DNA from: Ramlibacter pallidus | GTDB lineage: Bacteria > Pseudomonadota > Gammaproteobacteria > Burkholderiales > Burkholderiaceae_C | Assembly (NCBI RefSeq): GCF_015070875.1 | Contig: NZ_JADDIV010000001.1 | Span: 186,001 to 250,000, forward strand | Direction of reading: 5' to 3' | DNA: 64,000 nt | Shown here: positions 54,590-63,546 of the stretch, one piece after another | Layout of the letters: each line of letters starts with the position of its first letter | Numbering within the stretch: position 1 is the first letter of the stretch | Position numbers and translations under genes: made by a program | The notes under the pieces: model-generated | Databases searched by the model: none | Seen by the model: the letters and a program-made list of their open reading frames with translations, nothing else | What the model was told of the DNA's origin: nothing

Positions 54590-55666
54590 ATGCGTTTCAT
54601 CTTCAAGACCGACTACAACCAGGACCTCAAGCTCGCCAAGCATGGCGGCCACCTGTTCTGGTACGGGGCGCTGATGGTGCTGCTGCTCGCTGCGCCGCTG
54701 CTCATGTCCGAGTACCTGCTGGCCCAGCTGACCTTCGTGCTGATCTACGGCATCGTCGGCCTCGGGCTGATGCTGCTGGCCGGCTTCACGGGCCTGTTCT
54801 CCATCGGCCATGCCGCCTTCTTCGGCGTCGGCGCCTACGCCCAGGCCGTGCTGACCGGCATGGGCTGGCCCTTCCCGCTGGCCCTGCTGGTGGGCGCGGG
54901 CCTGTCGGCGGCGGTCGGCATCGTCGTCGGGCTGCCGGCGCTGCGCGTCAAGGGCATCTATCTCGGCATCGCGACCCTGTCCTTCGGCTTCATCGTCGAG
55001 GAAGTCTTCGCGCGCTGGGAAAGCGTCACCGGCGGCAACGCCGGCAAGACCGTGGGCTCGGTCAAGATGTTCGGCTGGACGGCGGACAGCGGCACGTCGT
55101 TCTACTTCGTCTGCCTGGTGATCGCGGTGCTGTGCACGCTGGCCTGCCTGAACCTGCTGCGCTCGCCCACCGGGCGCGCCTTCGTCGCCATCCGTGATTC
55201 GGAGATCTCGGCACAGAGCATGGGCATCCACCTGGCGCGCTACAAGACCCTCAGCTTCGCGCTGTCGGCGGCGCTGGCCGGGATCGGCGGCGCGCTCTAC
55301 GCGCACCAGATCCGATTCCTCTCGCCCGACCAGTTCAACATCATCCAGTCCATCGACCTGCTGCTGATGGTGGTGATCGGCGGGCTCGGGTCGATCCACG
55401 GCGCGTTCCTGGGCGCGATCTTCCTGATCGGGCTGCCGCAGGCGATCAGTGCGGTGAAGGACTTCCTGCCCGACGCGATCGGGCAGGCGCCGGGCCTCAA
55501 GGCCGTCGTGTACGGCACGGTGCTCATCGCCTTCGTGCTGTTCGAGCCGCTGGGCATCTACGGCCGCTGGCTCAAGGTGCGCACCTACCTGCAGCTGTTC
55601 CCGTTCTACCGCAAGGGCCTGTTCAAGCGCCAGAAGTCCTTTCAGAAGTCGGACCGCCTGAAATGA
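54590..55666 (+). CDS. livM: Branched-chain-type ABC permease (LivM-like)
   Basis: The 358-residue permease has about nine helices and the LivM segments GIVGLGLMLLAGFTGLFSIGHAAF-type loop, RDSEISAQSMGI and VIGGLGSIHGAFLGA. It starts four bases past the livH stop, and its stop overlaps the livG start as ATGA. An extra N-terminal cytoplasmic stretch (MRFIFKTDYNQDLKL) precedes the first helix. Confidence 0.9.
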   Translation: MRFIFKTDYNQDLKLAKHGGHLFWYGALMVLLLAAPLLMSEYLLAQLTFVLIYGIVGLGLMLLAGFTGLFSIGHAAFFGVGAYAQAVLTGMGWPFPLALLVGAGLSAAVGIVVGLPALRVKGIYLGIATLSFGFIVEEVFARWESVTGGNAGKTVGSVKMFGWTADSGTSFYFVCLVIAVLCTLACLNLLRSPTGRAFVAIRDSEISAQSMGIHLARYKTLSFALSAALAGIGGALYAHQIRFLSPDQFNIIQSIDLLLMVVIGGLGSIHGAFLGAIFLIGLPQAISAVKDFLPDAIGQAPGLKAVVYGTVLIAFVLFEPLGIYGRWLKVRTYLQLFPFYRKGLFKRQKSFQKSDRLK

Positions 55667-56502
55667 GCGACATCCTCCTCTCCGCGAAGAACCTCTCCGT
55701 GCGCTTCGGCGGCGTGCTCGCCGTCAACAACGTCAGCTTCGACGTGAAGCGCGGCGAGGTGTTCACGCTGATCGGCCCCAACGGCGCCGGCAAGACCACC
55801 GTCTTCAACCTGATCAGCCGCATCTACAACCCGACGACGGGCACGATCGCGTTCGAAGGCAAGACGCTGACCGACCAGCCGCCGCACCGCATCGCCTCGC
55901 TGGGCATCGCGCGCACCTTCCAGAACATCGAGCTGTTCGAGCATGCGTCGGTGCTGCACAACCTGCTGATCGGGCGCCACACGCACCGCAGGACGGGCCT
56001 GTTCAGCGACATGTTCTTCACCGGCAAGGTGCGCGCCGCCGAGATCGCCGCGCGCGAGAAGGTCGAACAGGTCATCGACCTGCTGGAACTGCAGCACTAC
56101 CGGGACACGATGGTCGCCGGCCTCCCCTACGGCGTGCGCAAGGTGGTGGAACTGGCCCGCGCGCTGTGCACGGAACCCAAGCTGCTGCTGCTGGACGAGC
56201 CCTCCTCCGGGCTGAACGTGGAAGAGACCGAAGACATGGCCTTCTGGATCCAGGACATCCAGCAGGAGCTGGGCATCACGGTGCTGATGGTGGAACACGA
56301 CATGACGCTGGTGTCGAAGGTGAGCGACCGCGTGCTGGCCATGAACCAGGGCGAGGTGCTGGCCACCGGCACGCCGCGCGAGGTGCAGTCGCACCCGGGG
56401 GTGGTCGAGGCGTACCTCGGCACCGTGGAAGACGTTTCCTCGCTGCGTCGGGGAAGCCCCCCTCCCCACCTTCCCCCAGAGGGGGAGGGAGCAAGAGCAT
56501 GA
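55663..56502 (+). CDS. livG: Branched-chain-type ABC ATPase (LivG-like)
   Basis: The 279-residue ATPase has Walker A GPNGAGKTT and a Walker B LLLLDEPSSGLN with switch VEHDM. The LivG-type insert and PYGVRKVVELARAL replace a standard LSGGQ signature. The last ~20 residues (RRGSPPPHLPPEGEGARA) are not family sequence but are encoded by a GC-rich repeat at 56450-56492. Its stop overlaps the livF start as ATGA. Confidence 0.9.
   Translation: MSDILLSAKNLSVRFGGVLAVNNVSFDVKRGEVFTLIGPNGAGKTTVFNLISRIYNPTTGTIAFEGKTLTDQPPHRIASLGIARTFQNIELFEHASVLHNLLIGRHTHRRTGLFSDMFFTGKVRAAEIAAREKVEQVIDLLELQHYRDTMVAGLPYGVRKVVELARALCTEPKLLLLDEPSSGLNVEETEDMAFWIQDIQQELGITVLMVEHDMTLVSKVSDRVLAMNQGEVLATGTPREVQSHPGVVEAYLGTVEDVSSLRRGSPPPHLPPEGEGARA
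56450..56492. repeat. GC-rich repeat at the livG-livF junction
   Basis: The unit contains CCTTCCCCCAGAGGGGGAGGG, with CCCCC/GGGGG arms, and is related to the repeat at 51181-51240. It encodes the C-terminal tail of LivG, and its GGGAGGGAG edge lies eight bases before the livF ATG as the apparent ribosome binding site. Confidence 0.7.
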
Positions 56503-57296
56503 GCGCGAACCCTCCCGCCGTCAGCGACGTGCCCGTGCTCAGGCTGCTGAACGTCGAAAGCGCCTACGGGCCGATCAAGGCGATCCGCGGCGTCAGCCTG
56601 CAGGTGCGGCGTGGCGAGATCGCCACCGTGCTGGGCTCCAACGGCGCGGGCAAGTCGACGATCCTGAAGACCATCTCCGGCATCATCGACCCCCGCAAGG
56701 GCAGCATCGAGTTCAAGGGCGAGAACATCACGGCCCGCGACCCGGCCTTCATCGTGCAGCAGGGCCTGTCCCACGTGCCCGAGGGCCGCGAGGTGTTCCC
56801 GCTGCTGTCGGTGCACGACAACCTGCTGATGGGCGCCTACACCCGCAAGGACCGCGACGGCGTCGCCCGTGACATGGAGGCGGTCTACCACTATTTCCCG
56901 ATCCTCCGGGAGCGCGCCGCGCAGGACGCCGGGCTGCTGTCCGGCGGGCAGCAGCAGATGCTGGCGATCTCGCGCGCCATCATGGCGGCGCCCGACCTGA
57001 TCCTGCTGGACGAGCCCAGCCTGGGCCTGAGCCCCAAGCTGACCAAGGAGATCTTCGAGATCGTGGTGCGGATCAACCGCGAGCGCGGCACCACCATCCT
57101 GCTGGTGGAGCAGAACGCCAACATGGCGCTCAATGCCGCGGACTACGGCTACGTGCTGGAGAACGGCCGCATCGTGATGGAAGACACCTGCGCCCGGCTG
57201 CGCGAGAAGGAAGACATCAAGGAGTTCTACCTGGGCATGAAGGAGGCCGGCGTGCGCGGCGAGCGCAGGTGGAAGAAGAAGAAGAACTGGAGATGA
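56499..57296 (+). CDS. livF: Branched-chain-type ABC ATPase (LivF-like)
   Basis: The 265-residue ATPase has Walker A GSNGAGKST, signature LSGGQQQML, Walker B LILLDEPSLGLS and the LivF-type VEQNAN switch. The C-terminus ends in a basic tail (RRWKKKKNWR). Translation appears to rely on a ribosome binding site within the preceding repeat. The next gene begins 88 bases downstream. Confidence 0.9.
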   Translation: MSANPPAVSDVPVLRLLNVESAYGPIKAIRGVSLQVRRGEIATVLGSNGAGKSTILKTISGIIDPRKGSIEFKGENITARDPAFIVQQGLSHVPEGREVFPLLSVHDNLLMGAYTRKDRDGVARDMEAVYHYFPILRERAAQDAGLLSGGQQQMLAISRAIMAAPDLILLDEPSLGLSPKLTKEIFEIVVRINRERGTTILLVEQNANMALNAADYGYVLENGRIVMEDTCARLREKEDIKEFYLGMKEAGVRGERRWKKKKNWR

Positions 57297-57330
57297 GCGC
57301 CGTGCAGAACCGCTTCAAACAAGCTCGCGC

Positions 57331-57377
57331 GCCCTCGGGGGGCAGCGCCGTACACGAAATGACAAGCGTGGGGGTCA
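57331..57377. repeat. GC-rich repeat before the acyl-CoA ligase gene
   Basis: GCCCTCGGGGGGCAGCGCC followed after 16 bases by GCGTGGGGGTCA is a unit I recognise from intergenic regions of Comamonadaceae. It ends eight bases before the ligase ATG. It resembles the ftsA-ftsZ repeat in ending with GGGGGTCA-type sequence. Confidence 0.55.
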
Positions 57378-57384
57378 ACATCTA

Positions 57385-59241
57385 ATGCAGAAGTTGTGGG
57401 ACCTGTCGCACATCCAGCCCGAGACCAAGGTCGTCCTCGAAGGCGACACCATTCCCGCCATGTTCTGGAACGGCGTCGCCAAGCGCGGGCCGGACGTCTG
57501 GATGCGGCAGAAGGAATTCGGCATCTGGCGCAGCTGGACCTGGACGCAGACGGGCGACGCCGTGCGCGAGATCGCCGGCGGCCTGCTGGCCCTCGGCTTC
57601 GCGCCGCGCGACACGGCGTCCATCCTGTCCAACACCATCATCGAGTGGGTGCTGGCCGACCTCGCCATCCTCTCCTGCGGCGGCGTGGCCAACGGGATCT
57701 ATCCGACCGACGCGGCGAGCCAGGTGCAATACCTGTGCGAGGACTCCGGCACCAGCATCCTGTTCGTCGAGGACGACGAACAGCTGGACAAGGCGCTGGA
57801 GGTGCGCGGGCAGCTGCCGCGGCTGCAGCGGATCGTCGTCTTCGACATGGACGGCCTGCGCGACCTGCACGACCCCATGGTGATCAGCCTGGATGAACTG
57901 CGCCGGCTGGGCCGCGAGCACAACGCGAAGCATCCCGACGCGGTGCCGCAGCGCGTGCGGCAGGTGGAGCCGCAGCACCTGGCGATCCTGGTCTACACCT
58001 CCGGCACCACGGGCAAGCCGAAGGGCGCGATGCATTCGCACCACGGGCTGGTCTACACCGTGCGCGGCTACAACACGCTGATCTCGCGCCGGCAGGACGA
58101 CGAGTGCATGTGCTTCCTGCCCCTGTGCCACATCGCCGAACGCCTGGGCGGCGAGTACTTCTCCCTCTACACCGGCGCCAGGCTCAACTTCGTCGAGAAC
58201 CCCGAGACGGTGCCGGAGAACGTGCGGGAGATCGCGCCCACGGTCTTCACGGCCGTGCCGCGCGTCTGGGAGAAGTTCTATTCGGGCGTGATGATCGGCC
58301 TGAAGGAAGCCAGCGGCATCCAGCAGGCGGCCTACGCCTGGTCGATCGGCGTCGGCACGCAGATCGCCGACAAGGTGCTGGCCGGGCAGCCGGTGGACGG
58401 GCTGCTCAAGTTCAAGTTCACGCTGGCCAACTGGATGGCGCTGTCGAACGTGCGCAAGCTGATCGGCATCGACCGCGCGCGTTTCCTCGTCACCGGCGCG
58501 GCGCCCATCTCGCCGGAGCTGGTGAAGTGGTACCTGGCGCTGGGCGTGCCGATGCTGGAAGTGTGGGGCATGACCGAGACCTGCGGCGCCTCCACCGGCA
58601 TCCCGGCGAACCGGATCAAGCCCGGCTCCATCGGCCCGGCGGCCAGCTACAACGAGGTGAAGGTGCACCCCGAGACCGGCGAGATCATGGTGCGCGGGCC
58701 GAACGTCTTCATGGGCTACCTGAACCAGCCGGAGAAGACCCGCGAAACCATCGACGCCGAGGGCTGGCTGCACACCGGCGACGTCGGCCTGGTGGACGAG
58801 GAAGGCTTCTTCCGCATCACCGACCGGATGAAGGACATCATCATCACGGCCGGCGGCAAGAACGTCACGCCCAGCGAGTTCGAGAACGAGCTGAAGTTCT
58901 CGCCCTACGTCACCGATGCGGTCGTCATCGGCGACAAGCGCCCGTACCTCACCGTCATCATCATGATCGACCAGGAGAACGTGGAGAAGTACGCGCAGGA
59001 CCACGACGTGCCCTTCTCCAACTACGCCAGCCTCACGCGCGCGCCCGAGGTGCAGGCGCTGATCCAGGAAGAGATCGACCGCGTCAACAAGAAGTTCGCC
59101 CGCGTCGAACAGGTCAAGAAGTTCTTCCTGCTCGACACGCAGCTGTCGGCCGAGGACGAGGAGCTGACGCCGACGATGAAGCTGAAACGCAAGCTGGTGC
59201 AGCAGAAGTACGCGCCCCAGATCGAAGCCATGTACCGCTGA
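57385..59241 (+). CDS. AMP-forming acyl-CoA ligase
   Basis: The 618-residue ANL-superfamily enzyme activates a carboxylate to an acyl-adenylate and then a CoA thioester. The AMP-binding motif YTSGTTGKPKGAM lies at about residue 205; VWGMTETCG, HTGDVG and the catalytic-lysine region near the C-terminus (TPTMKLKRKLV) are present. It resembles long-chain fatty acid-CoA ligases. Its place between livF and two receptor genes suggests that it activates the imported compound. Confidence 0.9.
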   Translation: MQKLWDLSHIQPETKVVLEGDTIPAMFWNGVAKRGPDVWMRQKEFGIWRSWTWTQTGDAVREIAGGLLALGFAPRDTASILSNTIIEWVLADLAILSCGGVANGIYPTDAASQVQYLCEDSGTSILFVEDDEQLDKALEVRGQLPRLQRIVVFDMDGLRDLHDPMVISLDELRRLGREHNAKHPDAVPQRVRQVEPQHLAILVYTSGTTGKPKGAMHSHHGLVYTVRGYNTLISRRQDDECMCFLPLCHIAERLGGEYFSLYTGARLNFVENPETVPENVREIAPTVFTAVPRVWEKFYSGVMIGLKEASGIQQAAYAWSIGVGTQIADKVLAGQPVDGLLKFKFTLANWMALSNVRKLIGIDRARFLVTGAAPISPELVKWYLALGVPMLEVWGMTETCGASTGIPANRIKPGSIGPAASYNEVKVHPETGEIMVRGPNVFMGYLNQPEKTRETIDAEGWLHTGDVGLVDEEGFFRITDRMKDIIITAGGKNVTPSEFENELKFSPYVTDAVVIGDKRPYLTVIIMIDQENVEKYAQDHDVPFSNYASLTRAPEVQALIQEEIDRVNKKFARVEQVKKFFLLDTQLSAEDEELTPTMKLKRKLVQQKYAPQIEAMYR

Positions 59242-59267
59242 TTCCCATCCACCTTAGGAGACATCGA

Positions 59268-60428
59268 ATGAAGTTGAAGTCCACCCTCGCGGCCGCCGCT
59301 CTCGCGGCCCTGGGTTGCTCCGGCGTCCTGGCGCAACAGGGCGTGAGCAAGAACGAGATCCTGGTCGGCACCATCCAGGACCTGTCGGGGCCGCTGGCCG
59401 GCTACGGCAAGCAGGCGCGCAACGGCATGCTGCTGCGCATCGAGGAGCTGAACGAGCAGGGCAGCATCCACGGCCGCAAGCTGAAACTGGTGGCCGAGGA
59501 CGACGGCTACGACCCGAAGAAGGCCGTGCTCGCCGCCCAGAAACTGGTCAACCAGGACAAGGTGTTCATCGTCGCCGGCCACCTGGGCACCGCCCAGAAC
59601 ATGGCCTCCATGCCGGTGCAGTTCGAGAAGAACGTCGTCAACTTCTTCCCGATCACCGCCGCGCGCGAGATGTACGAGCCGCACCACCGCCTGAAGTACT
59701 CCTTCGCCGCCACCTACTACGACCAGGTCCGGATGGCCGTCCCGAAGCTGGTGAAGGAGAAGAACGTCAAGAAGGTCTGCACGATCTACCAGGACGACGA
59801 CTTCGGCCTGGAGGTGCTGCGCGGCGCCGAAGCCGGCCTGAAGACGGTCGGCATGGAATTCACCGAGAAGACCACCTACAAGCGCGGCGCCACCGACTTC
59901 TCCTCGCAGGTCGCGAAGATGAAGGCCTCGGGCTGCGAGATGGTGGTGCTGGGCACGATCATCCGCGAAACGATCGGCACCATCGGCACGGCGAAGAAGA
60001 GCGGCTTCAACCCGATCTTCGTCGGCTCCAGCGCGGCCTACACCGACCTGATCCACAAGCTGGGCGGCCCCGCCATGGACGGCCTGTACACCGCGATGAC
60101 GGTGCAGCACCCGTACCTGGACGAGGCTTCGCAGCCGATCCGCTTCTGGGCGAACAAGTACAAGACGAAGTTCAACGAGGATCCGACCGTGTTCTCCGTC
60201 TACGGCTACATGATCATCGACCACTTCATCAGGGCCGCGACCAAGGCCGGCCCGAACCTGAGCACGGACAGCTTCATCAAGGCCATGGACACCATGACCT
60301 TCGAGCCCGACATGTTCGGCTCGGCCCGCTCCACCTACACGGCGACCAAACGCCTGGGCAACGACCAGAGCCGCCTGTCGCAGATCCAGGGCGGCAAGTG
60401 GGTGGTGGTGTCGGATTACCTGAAGTAA
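59268..60428 (+). CDS. Branched-chain-type ABC receptor, paralogue 1
   Basis: The 386-residue periplasmic binding protein (Peripla_BP_6 / LivK type) has a signal peptide (about 1-22, ending GVLAQ). It then reads QGVSKNEILVGTIQDLSGPLAG. TTAGGAG lies nine bases upstream of the ATG. It serves the LivHMGF-type transporter. The next gene encodes a close paralogue, with long identical segments such as FSVYGY and AAYTDLIHKLGG. An intrinsic terminator follows. Confidence 0.92.
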   Translation: MKLKSTLAAAALAALGCSGVLAQQGVSKNEILVGTIQDLSGPLAGYGKQARNGMLLRIEELNEQGSIHGRKLKLVAEDDGYDPKKAVLAAQKLVNQDKVFIVAGHLGTAQNMASMPVQFEKNVVNFFPITAAREMYEPHHRLKYSFAATYYDQVRMAVPKLVKEKNVKKVCTIYQDDDFGLEVLRGAEAGLKTVGMEFTEKTTYKRGATDFSSQVAKMKASGCEMVVLGTIIRETIGTIGTAKKSGFNPIFVGSSAAYTDLIHKLGGPAMDGLYTAMTVQHPYLDEASQPIRFWANKYKTKFNEDPTVFSVYGYMIIDHFIRAATKAGPNLSTDSFIKAMDTMTFEPDMFGSARSTYTATKRLGNDQSRLSQIQGGKWVVVSDYLK

Positions 60429-60450
60429 GCCCCACCGCCGCGAGGACCGG

Positions 60451-60476
60451 AAAGGCCGCCGCCAGGCGGCCTTTTT
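60451..60476 (+). terminator. Intrinsic terminator after receptor 1
   Basis: AAAGGCCGCC and GGCGGCCTTT form a 10-bp stem with a 4-base loop, followed by a TTTTT run on the plus strand, 22 bases past the stop codon. Confidence 0.88.
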
Positions 60477-60568
60477 CATGGGTAACACCTAATGGTTAGC
60501 GCCAGCTTGACGCTGCGGCGGCGCCGGACGAATGCTTCGCACTTCCTTCCGCACCCAAGGAGACCGTG

Positions 60569-61738
60569 ATGAAGTGTCTTTCCGCAGCGGCGCTGGCCAT
60601 GCTGGCCCTCGCCTCCGGCAGCGCCCTTGCCCAGAACGCCAACCAGGGCGTCAGCAAGAACGAGATCGTGCTCGGCTCCATCCAGGACCTGTCGGGCCCC
60701 ATCGCCGGCTTCGGCAAGCAGGTGCGGCTGGGCATGATGCTGCGGGTCGACGAGATCAACGAGCAGGGCGGCATCAACGGCCGCAAGATCAGGCTGCTGG
60801 TCGAGGACTCCGCCTACGACCCTCGCAAGGCCGTGCTGGCGGCGCAGAAGCTGGTCAACCAGGACAAGATCTTCGCCATGGTCGGCCACATCGGCACGGC
60901 GCAGAACATGGCCGCAATGCCCGTGCAGTTCGAGAAGAACGTCATCAACTTCTTCCCGGTCACGGCCGCGCGCGAGATGTACGAGCCGCTCCATCGGCTG
61001 AAGTACTCCTTCGCCGCCACCTACTTCGACCAGATGCGCACCGTCGTGCCCAAGCTGGCCAAGGAGAAGGGCGCCAAGAAGGTCTGCACGATGTACCAGG
61101 ACGACGAGTTCGGCCTCGAGGTCATGCGCGGCGCCGAAGCCGGTCTCAAGGCGGCGGGGATGGACCTCGCGGAGAAGACCACGTACAAGCGCGGGGCGAC
61201 CGACTTCTCCTCGCAGGTCGCCCGGCTGAAGGCCGCGGGCTGCGACATGGTCGTGCTGGGCACCATCATCCGCGAGACCATCGGCGCCATCGGCGAAGCC
61301 CGCAGGACCGGCTACAACCCCACCTTCATCGGCTCCAGCGCCGCCTACACCGACCTGATCCACAAGCTGGGCGGCAAGGCCATGGACGGGCTCTACGCCA
61401 CCCACACCTCGCAGCACCCCTACCTCGACGAAGCCGCCCAGCAGATCCGCTTCTGGGCCAACAAGTACAAGACCAGGTTCAACGAGGACCCCACCGTCTT
61501 CTCCGTCTACGGCTACATCGTGGTCGACGCCTTCGCCCGCGCCGCCTCGCAGGCCGGCGCCAGCCTCACCACCGACAGCTTCATCAAGGCCATGGACAGC
61601 ATGACCTTCCCCGCTGACATCTTCGGCGGGCCGCAGATGACCTTCACCGCGAAGAAGCGCCTGGGCAACGAACTGTCGCGCATGTCGCAGATCCAGGACG
61701 GCCGCTGGAAAGTCGTGTCCGATTACGTGAAGCCCTGA
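60569..61738 (+). CDS. Branched-chain-type ABC receptor, paralogue 2
   Basis: The 389-residue protein has a signal peptide (about 1-22, ASGSALAQ) and the same Peripla_BP_6 layout as paralogue 1. I choose ATG 60569, with AGGAG six bases upstream, over the adjoining GTG at 60566. The two receptors are colinear throughout and differ mainly by conservative changes, so this is a recent tandem duplication. Its own terminator upstream and downstream implies independent expression. Confidence 0.92.
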   Translation: MKCLSAAALAMLALASGSALAQNANQGVSKNEIVLGSIQDLSGPIAGFGKQVRLGMMLRVDEINEQGGINGRKIRLLVEDSAYDPRKAVLAAQKLVNQDKIFAMVGHIGTAQNMAAMPVQFEKNVINFFPVTAAREMYEPLHRLKYSFAATYFDQMRTVVPKLAKEKGAKKVCTMYQDDEFGLEVMRGAEAGLKAAGMDLAEKTTYKRGATDFSSQVARLKAAGCDMVVLGTIIRETIGAIGEARRTGYNPTFIGSSAAYTDLIHKLGGKAMDGLYATHTSQHPYLDEAAQQIRFWANKYKTRFNEDPTVFSVYGYIVVDAFARAASQAGASLTTDSFIKAMDSMTFPADIFGGPQMTFTAKKRLGNELSRMSQIQDGRWKVVSDYVKP

Positions 61739-61761
61739 GGCCTCCGCCGCCCCGCAAGCCG

Positions 61762-61789
61762 AAAGGCCGCCCACCCGGGCGGCCTTTTT
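61762..61789 (+). terminator. Intrinsic terminator after receptor 2
   Basis: AAAGGCCGCCC and GGGCGGCCTTT form an 11-bp stem with a 4-base loop, followed by TTTTT on the plus strand, 23 bases past the stop. Confidence 0.88.
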
Positions 61790-61804
61790 GTTACCCTCCC
61801 GCGG

Positions 61805-62896
61805 ATGAGTTCGCCCAACCCGCTCAAGACCCCCGAGCTCGAGTTCAAGTCGCTGCTGTTCCTGGTCGGGATCGCCAGCATCCTGTTCTTCATGATCCTG
61901 TGGCCGTTCTTCGGGGCGGTCTGCTGGGCGGTCTTCATCGCCATCGTGTTCTGGCCGCTGCACCAGCGCTTCCTGCACGGCAGCCGCGGGCGCCCCAACA
62001 CGGCGGCGCTCGCATCCCTGACGCTGATCCTGCTGATCGTGATCCTGCCGATGGCGCTGCTGATCGCCTCCATCACGCAGGAGGCCTCCATCTTCGTCGC
62101 CAAGCTGCGGTCCGGCGAGATCCAGATCTCCGCGCTGCTGCAGCGGTTCATCGACGTGCTGCCGGAGTGGGCCCGCGCCCAGCTCCAGCGCTTCGGCATG
62201 ACGGACCTGAGCTCCGTGCAGGAGAAGATCCTGAGCACCGTCACGTCCAGCGGCCAGGTGCTCACCTCGCGCGTCCTCGGCATCGGGCAGGTCACGCTCG
62301 ACTTCGTCGTGGCCTTCTTCGTGATGCTGTACATCGTGTTCTTCCTGTTCCGCGACGGCGACCGGCTGTCGCAGTCGATCGCGCGGTCCATCCCCCTGAA
62401 TCCGCACCACACGCGGCGCCTGCTCACGCAGTTCGCCACCGTGGTCCGCGCCACGGTCAAGGGCAACATCGTGGTGGCCATGGTGCAGGGCACGCTGGGC
62501 GCGATCGCCTTCGCGTTCCTGGGCCTGCCGGGCGCCGTGCTGTGGGGCACGGTGATGGCGCTGCTGTCGCTGCTGCCGGCCGTGGGCGCCGTGCTGGTGT
62601 GGGCGCCGGTGGCCGCGTACTACTTCTTCTCCGGCGAGATGGTGAAGGGCGTCGGCCTCACCATCTGGGGCGCCGTCGTGATCGGGCTGGTGGACAACGT
62701 CCTGCGACCGATCCTGGTGGGCAAGGACACGCGCATGCCCGACTACCTGGTGCTGGTCGCCACGCTGGGCGGCATCGTGATCTTCGGCCTCAACGGCTTC
62801 GTCATCGGCCCGGTGATCGCCGCGGTGTTCCTGGTCAGCTGGGACATGCTGGCCAGCGCGCGGCAGCAGCCCACCCTGCCCCCGCCGCCCCGCTGA
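61805..62896 (+). CDS. AI-2E family (PerM/TqsA-like) membrane protein
   Basis: The 363-residue product has about eight transmembrane segments and the family signature LPAVGAVLVWAPVAAYYFFSG followed by VDNVLRPILVGKDTRMPDYLVL. Members are linked to autoinducer-2 export, Na+/H+ antiport or general permease functions; which applies here is unknown. It starts 16 bases after the terminator of the preceding gene. Confidence 0.88.
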   Translation: MSSPNPLKTPELEFKSLLFLVGIASILFFMILWPFFGAVCWAVFIAIVFWPLHQRFLHGSRGRPNTAALASLTLILLIVILPMALLIASITQEASIFVAKLRSGEIQISALLQRFIDVLPEWARAQLQRFGMTDLSSVQEKILSTVTSSGQVLTSRVLGIGQVTLDFVVAFFVMLYIVFFLFRDGDRLSQSIARSIPLNPHHTRRLLTQFATVVRATVKGNIVVAMVQGTLGAIAFAFLGLPGAVLWGTVMALLSLLPAVGAVLVWAPVAAYYFFSGEMVKGVGLTIWGAVVIGLVDNVLRPILVGKDTRMPDYLVLVATLGGIVIFGLNGFVIGPVIAAVFLVSWDMLASARQQPTLPPPPR

Positions 62897-62948
62897 TCCG
62901 CGGCGGCACGCGCCGCCTGGCTTGGCATGTCCCTTGCTGGACGGGGGC

Positions 62949-63536
62949 ATGCACGTGCTGGTCGTCTACTGCCATCCCGTCGAGACGAGCTTCGCCTCGG
63001 CGCTGCACCAGGAAGTCCTGAAGAACCTGCGGGCGGCGGGACACACCGTCGACGACTGCGACCTGTACGCCGAAGGTTTCGACCCGGTGATGTCGCGCGA
63101 GGAGCGCCTGGGCTACCACGACGTGCCGCGCAACCAGCAGGCACTGGCCGGCTACGTGGAGCGCCTGCGGCGCGCCGAGGCCATCGTCTTCTGCTTCCCC
63201 ACCTGGTGCTTCGGGCTGCCGGCGATGCTCAAGGGCTTCTTCGACCGCCTGCTGATGCCTGGCGTGGCCTTCGACATCAGCGACCCCGCCAACGTCAAGC
63301 CGATGCTGACGCACGTGCGGCGCATCTCCGCCGTCGTCACCTACGGCCGCCCGCGCTGGATGGCCTGGTACATGGGCGACCCGCCGCGCAAGATGGTCAC
63401 GCGCTACATGCGCCGGCTCACCGCCAACCAGGCGCGCGCGGACTACCACGCCTATTACCACATGAACGTGGCGACGCCGCCGCGGCTGGCGCGCTTCCTG
63501 CAAAAGGTGGGGCAGGCGATGGCCCGCTTCGCCTGA
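62949..63536 (+). CDS. NAD(P)H-dependent flavodoxin-fold oxidoreductase
   Basis: The 195-residue product has the NQO1/KefF-like flavodoxin-2 fold: MHVLVVYCHPVETSF at the N-terminus, then FCFPTWCFGLPAMLKGFFDR, the FMN-binding and dimer region. Such enzymes reduce quinones or related acceptors. I choose ATG 62949 since it gives the family N-terminus; the frame also opens at TTG 62922. It ends ten bases before the creatininase-family gene, so they may be co-transcribed. Confidence 0.88.
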   Translation: MHVLVVYCHPVETSFASALHQEVLKNLRAAGHTVDDCDLYAEGFDPVMSREERLGYHDVPRNQQALAGYVERLRRAEAIVFCFPTWCFGLPAMLKGFFDRLLMPGVAFDISDPANVKPMLTHVRRISAVVTYGRPRWMAWYMGDPPRKMVTRYMRRLTANQARADYHAYYHMNVATPPRLARFLQKVGQAMARFA

Positions 63537-63546
63537 AGGACTTCCC

